In this document: positions 26,505 to 34,753 of the stretch, piece after piece
Position numbering within the stretch: position 1 is the first letter of the stretch
How the letters are laid out: each line of letters opens with the position of its first letter
Assembly: GCF_900176035.1 (NCBI RefSeq)
Contig: NZ_FWWT01000015.1
Coordinates: 1 to 64,000 of the forward strand
DNA length: 64,000 bases
Reading direction: 5' to 3'
Source: Desulfonispora thiosulfatigenes DSM 11270
GTDB taxonomy: Bacteria; Bacillota; Peptococcia; Peptococcales; Desulfonisporaceae
Position numbers and translations under genes: made by a program
Notes under the pieces: model-generated
Told to the model about the DNA's origin: nothing
Database searches by the model: none
What the model saw: only the letters and a program-made list of their open reading frames with translations

Positions 26505-27308
26505 TTAATCGAGCATACCAGCCTTTTGGTATAGAGAATAAAAATGATTAGTCGGTCCATATCCTTTACCTAAAGCAAGAGAATGTCTAATAGCAGTTGT
26601 TATATATTCCTTAGCCTCTCTAACTCCCTCTTCAACATTAGCCCCTTTAGCTAAATTAGCCGTGATTGCAGAAGAAAGGGTACAGCCTGTCCCATGAGTA
26701 TTTTTTGTATTAATTCTTTCTGAGGTATAATGCGTTATTTTTTTACCATCATAAAGAACATCGATTGCATCCTCGGTGAGATGTCCACCTTTAACTAATA
26801 CTTTTTTAGGGCCCATTTTGTGAATTAATAAAGCAGCCTTTTCCATATCTTCGACAGTATCAATTTTCATTCCGACAATTACTTCAGCCTCTGGGATATT
26901 AGGTGTTACTACTTCAGCAAGAGGTAAAAGGTGGGAAATAAGGGCTTCTTTAGCTTCAGGTTGTAATAAATCAAAACCGCTTTTTGAAATCATTACAGGA
27001 TCAACTACCACATTTTGCGCCTGATATTTTTTGAGATTTTCTGCGATAGTTTTAATAATTTTAGTTTCAGAAACCATTCCAATTTTTACTGCATCTACTT
27101 CTATATCCGTAAAAATTGCTTCAATTTGTTTAGAAACCATTTCGGCACTTAAATTTTCTACTGCAGATACTCCTTGGGTATTTTGCGCAGTGATGGCAGT
27201 GATAACGCTCATTCCAAAGACACCATGGGCAGAAAAGGTTTTTAAATCGGCTTGTATTCCAGCTCCGCCACTACAATCAGAACCAGCAATAGTTAAAGCA
27301 GTTTTCAT
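26505..27308 (-). CDS. thiD: HMP/HMP-P kinase
   Basis: 267 residues. Seen: [46 protein letters not shown] and [13 protein letters not shown]. It phosphorylates hydroxymethylpyrimidine (phosphate) to the pyrophosphate used by ThiE. First gene of its operon and directly downstream of a TPP riboswitch-terminator. Confidence 0.95.
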   Translation of the reverse strand: MKTALTIAGSDCSGGAGIQADLKTFSAHGVFGMSVITAITAQNTQGVSAVENLSAEMVSKQIEAIFTDIEVDAVKIGMVSETKIIKTIAENLKKYQAQNVVVDPVMISKSGFDLLQPEAKEALISHLLPLAEVVTPNIPEAEVIVGMKIDTVEDMEKAALLIHKMGPKKVLVKGGHLTEDAIDVLYDGKKITHYTSERINTKNTHGTGCTLSSAITANLAKGANVEEGVREAKEYITTAIRHSLALGKGYGPTNHFYSLYQKAGMLD

Positions 27309-27335
27309 GAAAATTCATCCTTTCTTTTGATAAAA

Positions 27336-27371
27336 AATAAAAAAAAGCACAAACTATAGTAGTGTGCTTTT
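27336..27371 (-). terminator. riboswitch-controlled terminator upstream of thiD
   Basis: Minus strand AAAAGCACA / TGTGCTTTT with an 11-nt loop and a T-rich tail, between the TPP aptamer and the thiD ribosome-binding site. Confidence 0.82.
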
Positions 27372-27380
27372 GAAAATAGA

Positions 27381-27474
27381 CACACTTTCCTACGCTGGTT
27401 TTATCCAGATCAGGTTTAAAGGGTTAAAGATAAAGGTCTTTTTCTCAGCTAGCCGTTCTAGCTCCCCTAGTGTA
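27381..27474 (-). promoter_or_regulatory. TPP riboswitch of thiD-thiM-thiE
   Basis: Minus strand shows ACACTAGGGGAGC, an 11-nt P3 hairpin region, GCTGAGA, ACCCTTTAAACCTGATCTGG, and CCAGCGTAGGAAAGTG, i.e. the full TPP aptamer with P1 ACACT/AGTGT. Second TPP switch of the window; both thiamine units are thus under the same ligand control. The 230 bp between it and the next gene show no further element. Confidence 0.96.
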
Positions 27475-27709
27475 GTACTAATATAATATTTAACCTTTTT
27501 ATACTATCATGTTATTATAATGGTGAGAAAAGTCAAGACTTTGGGGATAATAAGGGGAAATAAACTTACTGTCTACGATTATTATTCAGAAAATATATAT
27601 CAGCTAAAAGTTAAATCATGTTTTACCACAAAAACTATTGACAAAGGTGTATAATAATAGATAAGCATTTTTTAGCAGGGATATTAATATTTATAGAAAA
27701 AAATAAGGA

Positions 27710-28627
27710 GTGATATTTATCAACTTTAAGATGATTGAATTAAAAGATAAAGATATCTTTGATCAATTTTTCAAAAGCGATAGATACGAAGGATCGGAAT
27801 GTACCTTTACTAATCTATATATGTGGAGAAAAACTTATAATATAACGTGGACCCTTGTAGATGATTTTTTATGTGTGAAGGCAACCTTAAATGATGCTAC
27901 ATACGTTCTACCACCTTTTCCAAGGAATAAGGACGGCTTTTTTAAGGTTGTAGATAAACTAATAGATTATATTAAAGAAATTAATATACCCTTTGTTATG
28001 GGGGGAATTACGGAAGATTTAATGGCATATATGGAAAAAGAAAGGCCTAATATGTTTAACTTTACGGAAGATTTTGATACCCATGATTATGTGTATAGTG
28101 CGGAGGATTTAGTAGAATTAAAGGGCAGGAAATATTCTCGTAAAAGAAATCATATTAAGAATTTCAAAAAGCATTACTCTGATTATGAATATTTTGATAT
28201 GACTGAGGAATTAGTCCCATCCTGTATTCAAAGTGCCATTGATTGGTGTGAAAAAAAGGAAAAGGATTTTAATGATAAAAGAAGCTTAATTTGTGAGCGT
28301 GATGCTTTAATTGAAGCCTTAAAGCAGTTTACCTATTTAGGATTTAAAGGTGGAGTAATTAAAGTTAATGATAAGGTCGAGGCCTTTACTTTTGGGGAAC
28401 TTTTAAATGAAGATACCGCTGTAATTCATGTGGAAAAAGGAAATCGTGAGCTTAATGGCATTTATCCTACGATTAATCAAGATTTTTGTATTCGTAATTG
28501 GAGTGAAATTAAGTTTATAAATCGAGAAGAAGATTTAGGTTTACCCGGGTTAAAAAAGGCTAAAGAATCTTATTATCCTGTAAAATTCATTAAAAAATAT
28601 AGTGCTACTTTAAAAAATGAGGGATAG
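27710..28627 (+). CDS. DUF2156 (LPG-synthase C-terminal-like) protein
   Basis: About 300 residues. A double GNAT-like fold of the DUF2156 family, related to the C-terminal domain of phosphatidylglycerol lysyltransferases (MprF). Seen: SECTFTNLYMWRKTYN near the start, DYVYSAEDLVELKGRKYSRKRNHIKNF (conserved basic motif) and YPTINQDFCIRNW. Likely transfers an acyl/aminoacyl group; substrate unknown. It pairs with the following Eis-like acetyltransferase (2-nt gap). The start is odd: GTG 27710 overlaps AAGGAG, and the codon at ideal 8-nt spacing is ATC (27719); the first ATG is at 27731. Confidence 0.8.
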   Translation: MIFINFKMIELKDKDIFDQFFKSDRYEGSECTFTNLYMWRKTYNITWTLVDDFLCVKATLNDATYVLPPFPRNKDGFFKVVDKLIDYIKEINIPFVMGGITEDLMAYMEKERPNMFNFTEDFDTHDYVYSAEDLVELKGRKYSRKRNHIKNFKKHYSDYEYFDMTEELVPSCIQSAIDWCEKKEKDFNDKRSLICERDALIEALKQFTYLGFKGGVIKVNDKVEAFTFGELLNEDTAVIHVEKGNRELNGIYPTINQDFCIRNWSEIKFINREEDLGLPGLKKAKESYYPVKFIKKYSATLKNEG

Positions 28628-28629
28628 AT

Positions 28630-29814
28630 ATGGACTTTCATTTAATTAAAGAAGAGGATAAGCCTTCAGTGATGCGTTTGTGGGCGTACTGTTTTGAAAA
28701 TGAAGAAGATCCGTTTTATAATTGGTATTTTAATAATTTCTTCAATAGTGAAAATACCCTCGGTTCCTATTCAGAAAATAAATTAATGGCGAATTTACAA
28801 TTAAATCCGTATCAAATTTATGTACGGGGTAAGGCTTTAGATACTTCTTATATAGTCGGCATTGCCACCGATCCAGCTGCAAGAGGGCAAGGAATTGTTA
28901 GGGGCTTAATGGTGGAATCATTTAGGGAAATGAAAAGGAGAAAACACTTTGTTTCCATCTTAATGCCTTATAGGGCTCATTTTTACTACCCTTATGATTT
29001 TGAGTTTGTCTATCATCATTTAAAATATGTTATCCCTATAAGCGATTTAAAAAGGCAAGGGGCAGGGTATGGTGAATTTAGGCAAATTGACGAAAATTAT
29101 ATAAAAAATAAAAATGATTATCAGGAACTGCAAGAGGTTTATGATAAGTTTACTAAAAATAAACATGGATATGTTGTGCGTACAGAGGAAAATTGGAGGC
29201 TATTAGTAGAGGAGCATTTAACTGAAAAAGGATATATAACTCTTTTATTGGAGCAAGGCAAGCCTATAGGTTATTTGTTTTATTATTTACAGGATAATAG
29301 ATTTATCGTCAAAGAAATGGCCTTTGCAAACATAAACGCGCAGAAATCTCTTTTAAAATATATCTATAATCATAATTCTCAAGTAGAAACCTTGGAATGG
29401 AATGCTGCTGTAGATGATTTAACTTATCTTTCTTTACCTGATCCGAAACAGGGCATAACGATGTACCCTTTTATGATGGCGAGGATAATAGATGCTAAAG
29501 AGGCTTTAGAAAGTATAGATTACTCCAGGGATATTACGGGAACAATTAAAATAAGTATTTCTGATAATTTAGCCACCTGGAACGAAGGAACCTTTAAGGT
29601 AGAAATTAATGAGGGCAAAGCTAAAGTTACGAAAACATTAGAGCCTTCTGATGTAAATCTGGGGATTGGCACCTTAACAAGTTTATATTTTGGGAGATTA
29701 TCTGCGAGTGAACTTGAGTTTTTAGGTAAAATAAGTAGTGGTTCAGCTAAAAAAATGGAACTTTTAACTCAGATATTTCCGAAAATGAATAATTTCATAA
29801 ATGAATATATTTAA
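28630..29814 (+). CDS. Eis-like GNAT acetyltransferase with SCP2-like C-terminal domain
   Basis: 394 residues. An N-terminal GNAT domain has the acetyl-CoA motif VGIATDPAARGQGIVRGLM near residue 78-96, a second divergent GNAT repeat (~165-280) and a C-terminal sterol-carrier-like domain (~290-394; GTIKISISDNLATWNEGTFKVEI). This three-part build is that of the Eis family, which N-acetylates amines such as aminoglycosides or lysines. The native substrate is unknown. Apparently co-transcribed with the DUF2156 gene; a long hairpin terminator follows. Confidence 0.85.
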   Translation: MDFHLIKEEDKPSVMRLWAYCFENEEDPFYNWYFNNFFNSENTLGSYSENKLMANLQLNPYQIYVRGKALDTSYIVGIATDPAARGQGIVRGLMVESFREMKRRKHFVSILMPYRAHFYYPYDFEFVYHHLKYVIPISDLKRQGAGYGEFRQIDENYIKNKNDYQELQEVYDKFTKNKHGYVVRTEENWRLLVEEHLTEKGYITLLLEQGKPIGYLFYYLQDNRFIVKEMAFANINAQKSLLKYIYNHNSQVETLEWNAAVDDLTYLSLPDPKQGITMYPFMMARIIDAKEALESIDYSRDITGTIKISISDNLATWNEGTFKVEINEGKAKVTKTLEPSDVNLGIGTLTSLYFGRLSASELEFLGKISSGSAKKMELLTQIFPKMNNFINEYI

Positions 29815-29817
29815 AAG

Positions 29818-29917
29818 GCCGTGCATATGTCCGGATTATTACTCAGAGAAAAGACATTTAGTAAAGAAGATGTCTTTTCCTGGGTTAATTACAGGAATTA
29901 ATATGCACGGTTTTTTT
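29818..29917 (+). terminator. unusually long imperfect hairpin terminator
   Basis: CCGTGCATAT pairs with ATATGCACGG across about 75 nt and the 3' arm runs into TTTTTTT. Inside, ACTCAG/CTGGGT and AAAAGACAT/ATGTCTTTT pair further, so nearly the whole 100 nt folds into one long imperfect hairpin. It can end the DUF2156-eis transcript. No known riboswitch core was recognised on either strand. Confidence 0.7.
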
Positions 29918-30021
29918 ATGTAGAAAAATATTTCAATCTTATTCTTTAAGGTATTAATAAAAAAACCTTTTTTGGAAAAACTAATCTTAAGGTAGTAAAT
30001 ATATATGGAGGTGAGGTAGGA

Positions 30022-31110
30022 TTGAAAGAAAAGATTTCGATTATCCAATTTAATATGGTAACCTTTGGTTTTATCGTTGGGAATAGTATAATTTATTCCT
30101 TTGGTTTAAACTATGCCCAAAGAGAAACCTGGATTGCAGACCTTATAGGCCTACTAATAGGGGTAGGAGTTATATTCATGATTACATACATTGTTAATAA
30201 GTATCCTTTAGGAAGCTTTGATTTAATCTTAGAGCATTTATTTGGTTCAGTACTGGCTAAAGTATTTTTGTTTATAATTTTTATGTATGCTTTTTTTACA
30301 GCAGCCATGATTTTAAGTCATGTTGATGTTTTTATGAATAATACTATTATGCCCGAAACCCCAGGCTGGGTTTTTAATTTATCTTTAGGAGTTGTAACTG
30401 CCATAATTATTCGCTATGGCGTAGAAACAGTATCTAGGTGTTCTGAATTATTTGGGCCTATGATTTTAATCTTTATTATAATTTTAGGAGCATTAGCTAT
30501 ACCACAATTTGACTTGAAATATTTTTCTCCCCTTTTTACGGAAGATATAAGTTCGATTATGAAGGCAGTTGTTCCAATTGCTTCTTTTCCTTATTTACAA
30601 GCAGTATTACTTGTATTTTTTATGGTTTTAATAAATAAAAAAACAGAAGGAAACACCTATAAGCTAAATATATTGGGGTTGGTACTAGGAGGAATAATTT
30701 TAATAAGTAGATCGATTTATAAAATCGGTATTTTTGGAGTAAGAGAAGCTACTAAATTAACCTTTCCCTTTTATAGTATTAGTAGACAAATAGAAGTAGG
30801 AAGTTTTCTGCAAAGAACTGAAATTTTATTTTTAGGAGTTTGGTGTTTTGCTATTTTTATTAAATTAGCAGTATGTCTTTATGTCTGTGCTAAATGTATG
30901 CAAGGGATTTTTAAACTAGAAGATTATAAGATTTTAGCTTTACCGATTACACTTTTAGCGGTTCCGTTTTCTCTTAATTTATTTAACAACTTTCAGGGAG
31001 TTCAATTGTTTCTCAATGTAACCTTAATTTTCATTAATATTATTTTAATTGTAATTCCGTTTTCAATTATCTTTGGTTTTAGTTTATTTAAAAAGAAGGT
31101 AAGTGCTTAG
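30022..31110 (+). CDS. gerAB: spore germinant receptor B subunit, ger set 2
   Basis: 362 residues, ten membrane helices, endospore germination permease family, homologous to the B subunit at 19.4 kb. Seen: ISIIQFNMVTFGFIVGNSIIYS, GVETVSRCSELFGPM, and FYSISRQIEVGSFLQRTEILFLG. TTG start with GGAGGTGAGG upstream. Unlike operon 1 it is encoded alone, convergent with the A-C-D genes of the same set, and its stop codon lies in the loop of the shared bidirectional terminator. Confidence 0.92.
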   Translation: MKEKISIIQFNMVTFGFIVGNSIIYSFGLNYAQRETWIADLIGLLIGVGVIFMITYIVNKYPLGSFDLILEHLFGSVLAKVFLFIIFMYAFFTAAMILSHVDVFMNNTIMPETPGWVFNLSLGVVTAIIIRYGVETVSRCSELFGPMILIFIIILGALAIPQFDLKYFSPLFTEDISSIMKAVVPIASFPYLQAVLLVFFMVLINKKTEGNTYKLNILGLVLGGIILISRSIYKIGIFGVREATKLTFPFYSISRQIEVGSFLQRTEILFLGVWCFAIFIKLAVCLYVCAKCMQGIFKLEDYKILALPITLLAVPFSLNLFNNFQGVQLFLNVTLIFINIILIVIPFSIIFGFSLFKKKVSA

Positions 31111-31126
31111 CACTTACCTTCTTTTT
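31090..31126. terminator. bidirectional terminator between convergent ger genes
   Basis: A perfect 17-bp stem AAAAAGAAGGTAAGTGC / GCACTTACCTTCTTTTT with a 3-nt TTA loop. T-tracts exist on both strands. The loop contains part of the gerAB stop; the minus-strand gene's stop is within 2 nt of the other arm. Confidence 0.92.
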
Positions 31127-31370
31127 AGATTTCCATTAATTTATAAAAGGCTGGAAAGATAGATTTAAAGATATCATTCATGAATGCACCAATGGCTGAA
31201 ATATTTACAGTTTCATAATAAACCAGCCCTGAGGAGATAAGACTTAAAACTAAGAAACTAGCAGTAACATAAATGATTTTCTTATGATTATCCTTTTTAT
31301 TATCTTTAAAAAGAGGGACTAAATCAACCCACGCAACCAAGACGACAATAAGTATTAATAAATAAAACAT
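31125..31370 (-). CDS. two-TM Ger D-type subunit, set 2
   Basis: 81 residues: helix ~2-20, basic loop (KDNKKDNHKK), helix ~32-52, then VNISAIGAFMNDIFKSIFPAFYKLMEI. Same plan as the 69-residue protein in operon 1 (TM - basic loop - TM - short amphipathic tail). Strong SD AGGGAGG. Probably the D subunit of this germinant receptor; its effect on germination cannot be read from sequence. Confidence 0.7.
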   Translation of the reverse strand: MFYLLILIVVLVAWVDLVPLFKDNKKDNHKKIIYVTASFLVLSLISSGLVYYETVNISAIGAFMNDIFKSIFPAFYKLMEI

Positions 31371-31385
31371 TTTAACCTCCCTGTG

Positions 31386-32552
31386 TTACTTCTTTAAAAG
31401 AAGACCACTAGATATTACGTCTACATCTACTTTAACATCCAAGAGAACTTTATCTTTATAAATCCCTTTCCATTCATCTTGCTTCAGATGAACAAGGTCA
31501 GGATACTCACCAACAAAGGTTCTTCCTAAACTAAAAATATCTAAGCCTATTTCATTTTTGGATTTTTCAAAGACAGTATCAATTTCTTTTTTAATTTTGC
31601 TCGAGATTAGGGATTTTAATTTTTCTAAAGAAATTTCATCAGGATAAACATCTGCTGAGTATTCAGTGATAAGTCCTTTAACTGAAATTTTAGCCTTCAT
31701 AACATAATTGCCATTTTCTTTGGTAGGTTTTAAATATACCTTGGATTTTCTGATATCAATAGTAATATCATCCTGGCCAGTATTCCCGTAATCTACGGTT
31801 AGTACAGTAGAGTCGATATTGTTGTTTAACCAATTAACTGCTCTCGTTTCTCTGGGGCTAAGGGTAGTAATTAATTTATTTTGATAAAATACCCCAGTTC
31901 CAGATATGGCAGATCTATATTGTTGTTTGTCATCTGGAGCAGACTTCTCAACCGGAAGAGATTTAAAGTAATTCATTAAAGATACCCCAGCTAAACCTTC
32001 ACTTTCAGCTACAAAATTAATTAATGTTTGATCCACTCCAAAACCAGTTAAGGCACTGTTTTTAATTAATTTAGTAGCTTCGATGCTAGAGTTATCAGCA
32101 GCATCGGGGATATTATTTAAAATTTGCTTGCCTTCCTTATCGGATAAAACAAAATAGATAGATTGCCTTCTTTGGGCATTTCTCATGACAAAGTCAATAG
32201 CAGGGCCAATATCATCTTCAGCCATATCCCTACCAAGAGCAATGATTTGAGCATGTGGCCAGTATTGCTTCCTATCTAGCCTCGTACTGATGTTACGAGT
32301 GGCATCATAAACAGAAGTTCCTATCGCGGATAGTAGTACTTGATTTGAGGTACTTGAGCCACTGCCTTCGCCACCCTTTTCTGATTGAGCAGAAGTTTTA
32401 ACTGATTGAATTGTAACCTCATAAGTTTTAGGCTTTGGCATATCAATTGCTCCACCTGTTACTATTGATAAATCATTTAGTTCCTTACTATCCCAGCATC
32501 CAGGTAAAATGAGCATTGATATTAGAAAAAACAATAATATTTTTTTTCTCAT
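31386..32552 (-). CDS. gerAC: spore germinant receptor C subunit (lipoprotein), ger set 2
   Basis: 388 residues. The lipoprotein signal ends in LPGC (Cys19) followed by WDSKELNDLSIVTGG. A Ser/Gly-rich insert (GGEGSGSSTS) precedes the conserved RKQYWPHAQIIALGRD. The tail has LGRTFVGEYPDLVHLKQDEWKGIYKDK and a VKVDVDV strand. It overlaps the A-subunit gene by 4 nt (ATGA) and is coupled to it. Confidence 0.92.
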   Translation of the reverse strand: MRKKILLFFLISMLILPGCWDSKELNDLSIVTGGAIDMPKPKTYEVTIQSVKTSAQSEKGGEGSGSSTSNQVLLSAIGTSVYDATRNISTRLDRKQYWPHAQIIALGRDMAEDDIGPAIDFVMRNAQRRQSIYFVLSDKEGKQILNNIPDAADNSSIEATKLIKNSALTGFGVDQTLINFVAESEGLAGVSLMNYFKSLPVEKSAPDDKQQYRSAISGTGVFYQNKLITTLSPRETRAVNWLNNNIDSTVLTVDYGNTGQDDITIDIRKSKVYLKPTKENGNYVMKAKISVKGLITEYSADVYPDEISLEKLKSLISSKIKKEIDTVFEKSKNEIGLDIFSLGRTFVGEYPDLVHLKQDEWKGIYKDKVLLDVKVDVDVISSGLLLKK

Positions 32553-34132
32553 TTATCATTCTCCTTTTTTTCCTCTGGGCTTGGAGGGGTAGGTTTACCT
32601 GAATTAGGTCCTAGTCTTTGAAAGTTCTTGTTATTTAAAAAGCTAGATCTATCCCTTAAAGCCCAGCGTGGTGCTCTATAAAGTACATCATCTAAATCTT
32701 GTACCAGTAAAGGTGATAAAGGCGTAGTATAAGGAATCCCAAAAGAACGTAAGGAAACAATATGTCCAAAAACAAGTAAAATACCAATAAATATACCCCA
32801 AAAACCCAATATTCCACTTAACACAAGTAAAAACACTTGGATCGATAGAATAGGAGTATTAAATTCTATAGAAGGAATAGAAAAACTAGAAATTGCTGTC
32901 ATAGCAGTCACAATAACCATGGCAGGTGATACTAGCCCCGCCTTAACAGCCGCATCCCCAATAATCAAACCACCAACAATACCCACTGTTGACCCAATAG
33001 GTCTAGGTAACCTGGTACCTGCCTCTTGCAATATCTGAAAGGCAATAAGCATAATCAAAGCTTCTACAAAAGCAGGAAAAGGAACACCTTCCCGTTGATT
33101 AGCTAAAGTAATCAGTAAGGGGGTAGGGATCATTTCTTGATTAAAGGCGGTAAAGGCAACAAATAAAGCAGGTAAAAAAACAGCAAAGAATATACCAACA
33201 TATCTTAAATTTCTAATAAAACTTGAATACCAAAAGTTTGTACTATAATCATCCACACTCATTAAAAAGTCAGCAACTAAAGAAGGTGCTAGTAAAACAA
33301 AAGAACTATTTTCTTGCATAATAGCGACCCGACCTTCGAGCATCGCCCCTACGACCTTATCAGGTCTTTCAGTTGATTGAAGCGTTGGAAAAGGAGATAA
33401 AGGGGCATCTTTAATAAGTTCATCAAGATATTCAGCTTCTACCAAGGCATCTATAGATACATTTTTTATTCTTTCGCGAACTTCATCAACTATTTTATCA
33501 TTAACTATTGAGCTAACATAAGCTAGGACAACTGTGGTTTTAGAATATTCCCCTACAGTTAAAGTTTCAAACTTACAATCAGGGTGTAAGAGCCTTCTTC
33601 TGATTAAAGAAGTATTAACATTTAAAGTTTCTGTAAAACTTTCCTTAGAACCCTTAATAGATGGTTCATTTTCAGAAGGACCAATACCCCTTTTTTCCCA
33701 AGTAGGTAGTGTCACAACCACGGACTGGGTAATTCCTGTAAATAAAATTACAATGTTTCCGCTCACGATTTTATCCATGATAGGATTCATTTCTTTTTCT
33801 AAGCTAATTTGACCAATGGGTAGAGACTTTTTAATTTTCTCTTCTAATGGAAGGTCTGTAGTAAGTATATCCTCGTTAAATAAAAGATTAGCAATAACAT
33901 CACGGCTGAGCATATTTACATTAACCATACCATCAGCATAAATAAGATGTGTCTCCACATCCTTTAACAAAATAGTGCGAAAAACAATATCAGAACAATC
34001 TTTAAAATGTTCTTTTAGGAAATCAATATTATTGTCCATATTTGAACTTAATTCTTCTAGGACTAGGCAGCTTTCCGATGATTCAGCTTCATTTACCTTG
34101 AGGGGCTTTTTCATCTTTGTATTAGTTTCCAT
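32549..34132 (-). CDS. gerAA: spore germinant receptor A subunit, ger set 2
   Basis: 527 residues. Shares with operon 1 the motifs IKGSKESFTETLNVN, LIKDAPLSPFPTLQSTERPDKVVGAMLEGRVAI and five membrane helices (~300-475), and ends in a Pro/Glu/Lys-rich hydrophilic tail. The N-terminus has an additional ~20-residue polar extension. GGGGAGG SD. The two A subunits are clearly paralogous but divergent, suggesting recognition of different germinants. Confidence 0.94.
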   Translation of the reverse strand: METNTKMKKPLKVNEAESSESCLVLEELSSNMDNNIDFLKEHFKDCSDIVFRTILLKDVETHLIYADGMVNVNMLSRDVIANLLFNEDILTTDLPLEEKIKKSLPIGQISLEKEMNPIMDKIVSGNIVILFTGITQSVVVTLPTWEKRGIGPSENEPSIKGSKESFTETLNVNTSLIRRRLLHPDCKFETLTVGEYSKTTVVLAYVSSIVNDKIVDEVRERIKNVSIDALVEAEYLDELIKDAPLSPFPTLQSTERPDKVVGAMLEGRVAIMQENSSFVLLAPSLVADFLMSVDDYSTNFWYSSFIRNLRYVGIFFAVFLPALFVAFTAFNQEMIPTPLLITLANQREGVPFPAFVEALIMLIAFQILQEAGTRLPRPIGSTVGIVGGLIIGDAAVKAGLVSPAMVIVTAMTAISSFSIPSIEFNTPILSIQVFLLVLSGILGFWGIFIGILLVFGHIVSLRSFGIPYTTPLSPLLVQDLDDVLYRAPRWALRDRSSFLNNKNFQRLGPNSGKPTPPSPEEKKENDK

Positions 34133-34212
34133 ATGTACCTCCCCTACTACATAGTTTTTATTGTATAGTGTTTACTATTTAGCCAAAAATTATGAGGAAA
34201 AAACAAAGAAAT

Positions 34213-34234
34213 ATTATTGACATATGACAATAAT
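34213..34234. promoter_or_regulatory. operator-like palindrome 1 upstream of DUF5320 gene
   Basis: ATTATTG and CAATAAT flank a central ACATATGA, giving a near-complete dyad. The half TTATTGACATATG recurs, inverted, 20-40 bp downstream and again at 38.3 kb upstream of the NifX/MinD operon. Confidence 0.5.
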
Positions 34235-34250
34235 GAAAGATATAATAAAT

Positions 34251-34270
34251 TATGAACATATGTCAATAAC
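34251..34270. promoter_or_regulatory. operator-like motif 2 upstream of DUF5320 gene
   Basis: TATGAACATATGTCAATAA; differs from the 38.3-kb motif TATGAGCATATGTCAATTA at only two positions. It ends about 17 bp before the start codon, overlapping the region before the SD. Confidence 0.5.
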
Positions 34271-34286
34271 ACGGGAGGTGTTAAAA

Positions 34287-34478
34287 ATGCCAAGAGGTGA
34301 CGGAACAGGACCATTAGGTCAAGGAACCATGAGTGGCAAGGGTAGGGGAAACTGTATTTCAGATAATTTCAACAAAAACAAACCAGGCCGTGGCATGGGA
34401 ATGGGTAGAGGAATTTGTAAAGGGAATAAATTATGGTCAAACCAACAAAATACTAGTGAGCAAAATAAAGAAAAATAA
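34287..34478 (+). CDS. small Gly-rich DUF5320-type protein
   Basis: 63 residues beginning MPRGDGTGPLGQGTMSGKGRGNC, the characteristic start of DUF5320 proteins that accompany NifX/MinD-type Fe-S genes in anaerobes, followed by PGRGMGMGRGICKGN. Two cysteines; Gly/Arg/Lys-rich and probably unstructured. Function unknown. Start at ATG 34287 after GGGAGG; an in-frame ATG at 34224 lies within the operator region. The shared upstream motif links it to the Fe-S operon at 35.8-38.2 kb although the genes are separated by a TSUP permease. Confidence 0.75.
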   Translation: MPRGDGTGPLGQGTMSGKGRGNCISDNFNKNKPGRGMGMGRGICKGNKLWSNQQNTSEQNKEK

Positions 34479-34479
34479 G

Positions 34480-34508
34480 AAAAAACCGGACACGATGTCC
34501 GGTTTTTT
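34480..34508 (+). terminator. terminator of DUF5320 gene
   Basis: AAAAAACCGGACA / TGTCCGGTTTTTT with a CGA loop directly after the stop codon; symmetrical enough to work in both directions. Confidence 0.93.
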
Positions 34509-34579
34509 GTGTAAATTATGATAATCAATACTAAAAGGAATCCTCTACCAGCACAACAAATCTTTTAATAAACCCTAAA

Positions 34580-34753
34580 GGTAATTTGTTATCATAAACG
34601 AAGCAATAGCGAGATTAAATAAAAAGAGCGCAGGTAATTGCAGATAGGAATACTTTGCTGTTTGAGCGCTAGCGAGTTCAAAGTATTCCTGCAATTGCCG
34701 GAGCTCCTTCCAATTAATTGCCCGAGCGTGCGCAGTGTTGATAACAAATTACC
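34580..34753 (+). repeat. structured palindromic repeat, copy B (full length)
   Basis: 174 bp. Inverted termini GGTAATTTGTTATCA / TGATAACAAATTACC. Inside is a second hairpin in which GGAATACTTTG pairs with CAAAGTATTCC, and its loop carries TGTTTGAGCGCTAGCGAG. Further shared blocks are GAAGCAATAGCGAGATTAAA and GCCCGAGCGTGCG. It sits in the convergent gap before the TSUP gene, whose stop codon lies inside the right terminus. Confidence 0.85.

Noticed and set aside
29818-29917. purine- or c-di-GMP-type riboswitch
   Set aside because: The three-part pairing looked riboswitch-like, but no conserved core of either class is present on either strand and the 3' arm ends in a plain terminator tail.
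29839-30048. 69-codon minus-strand frame
   Set aside because: It lies across the long hairpin and the gerAB start; AT-rich chance frame with no family resemblance.
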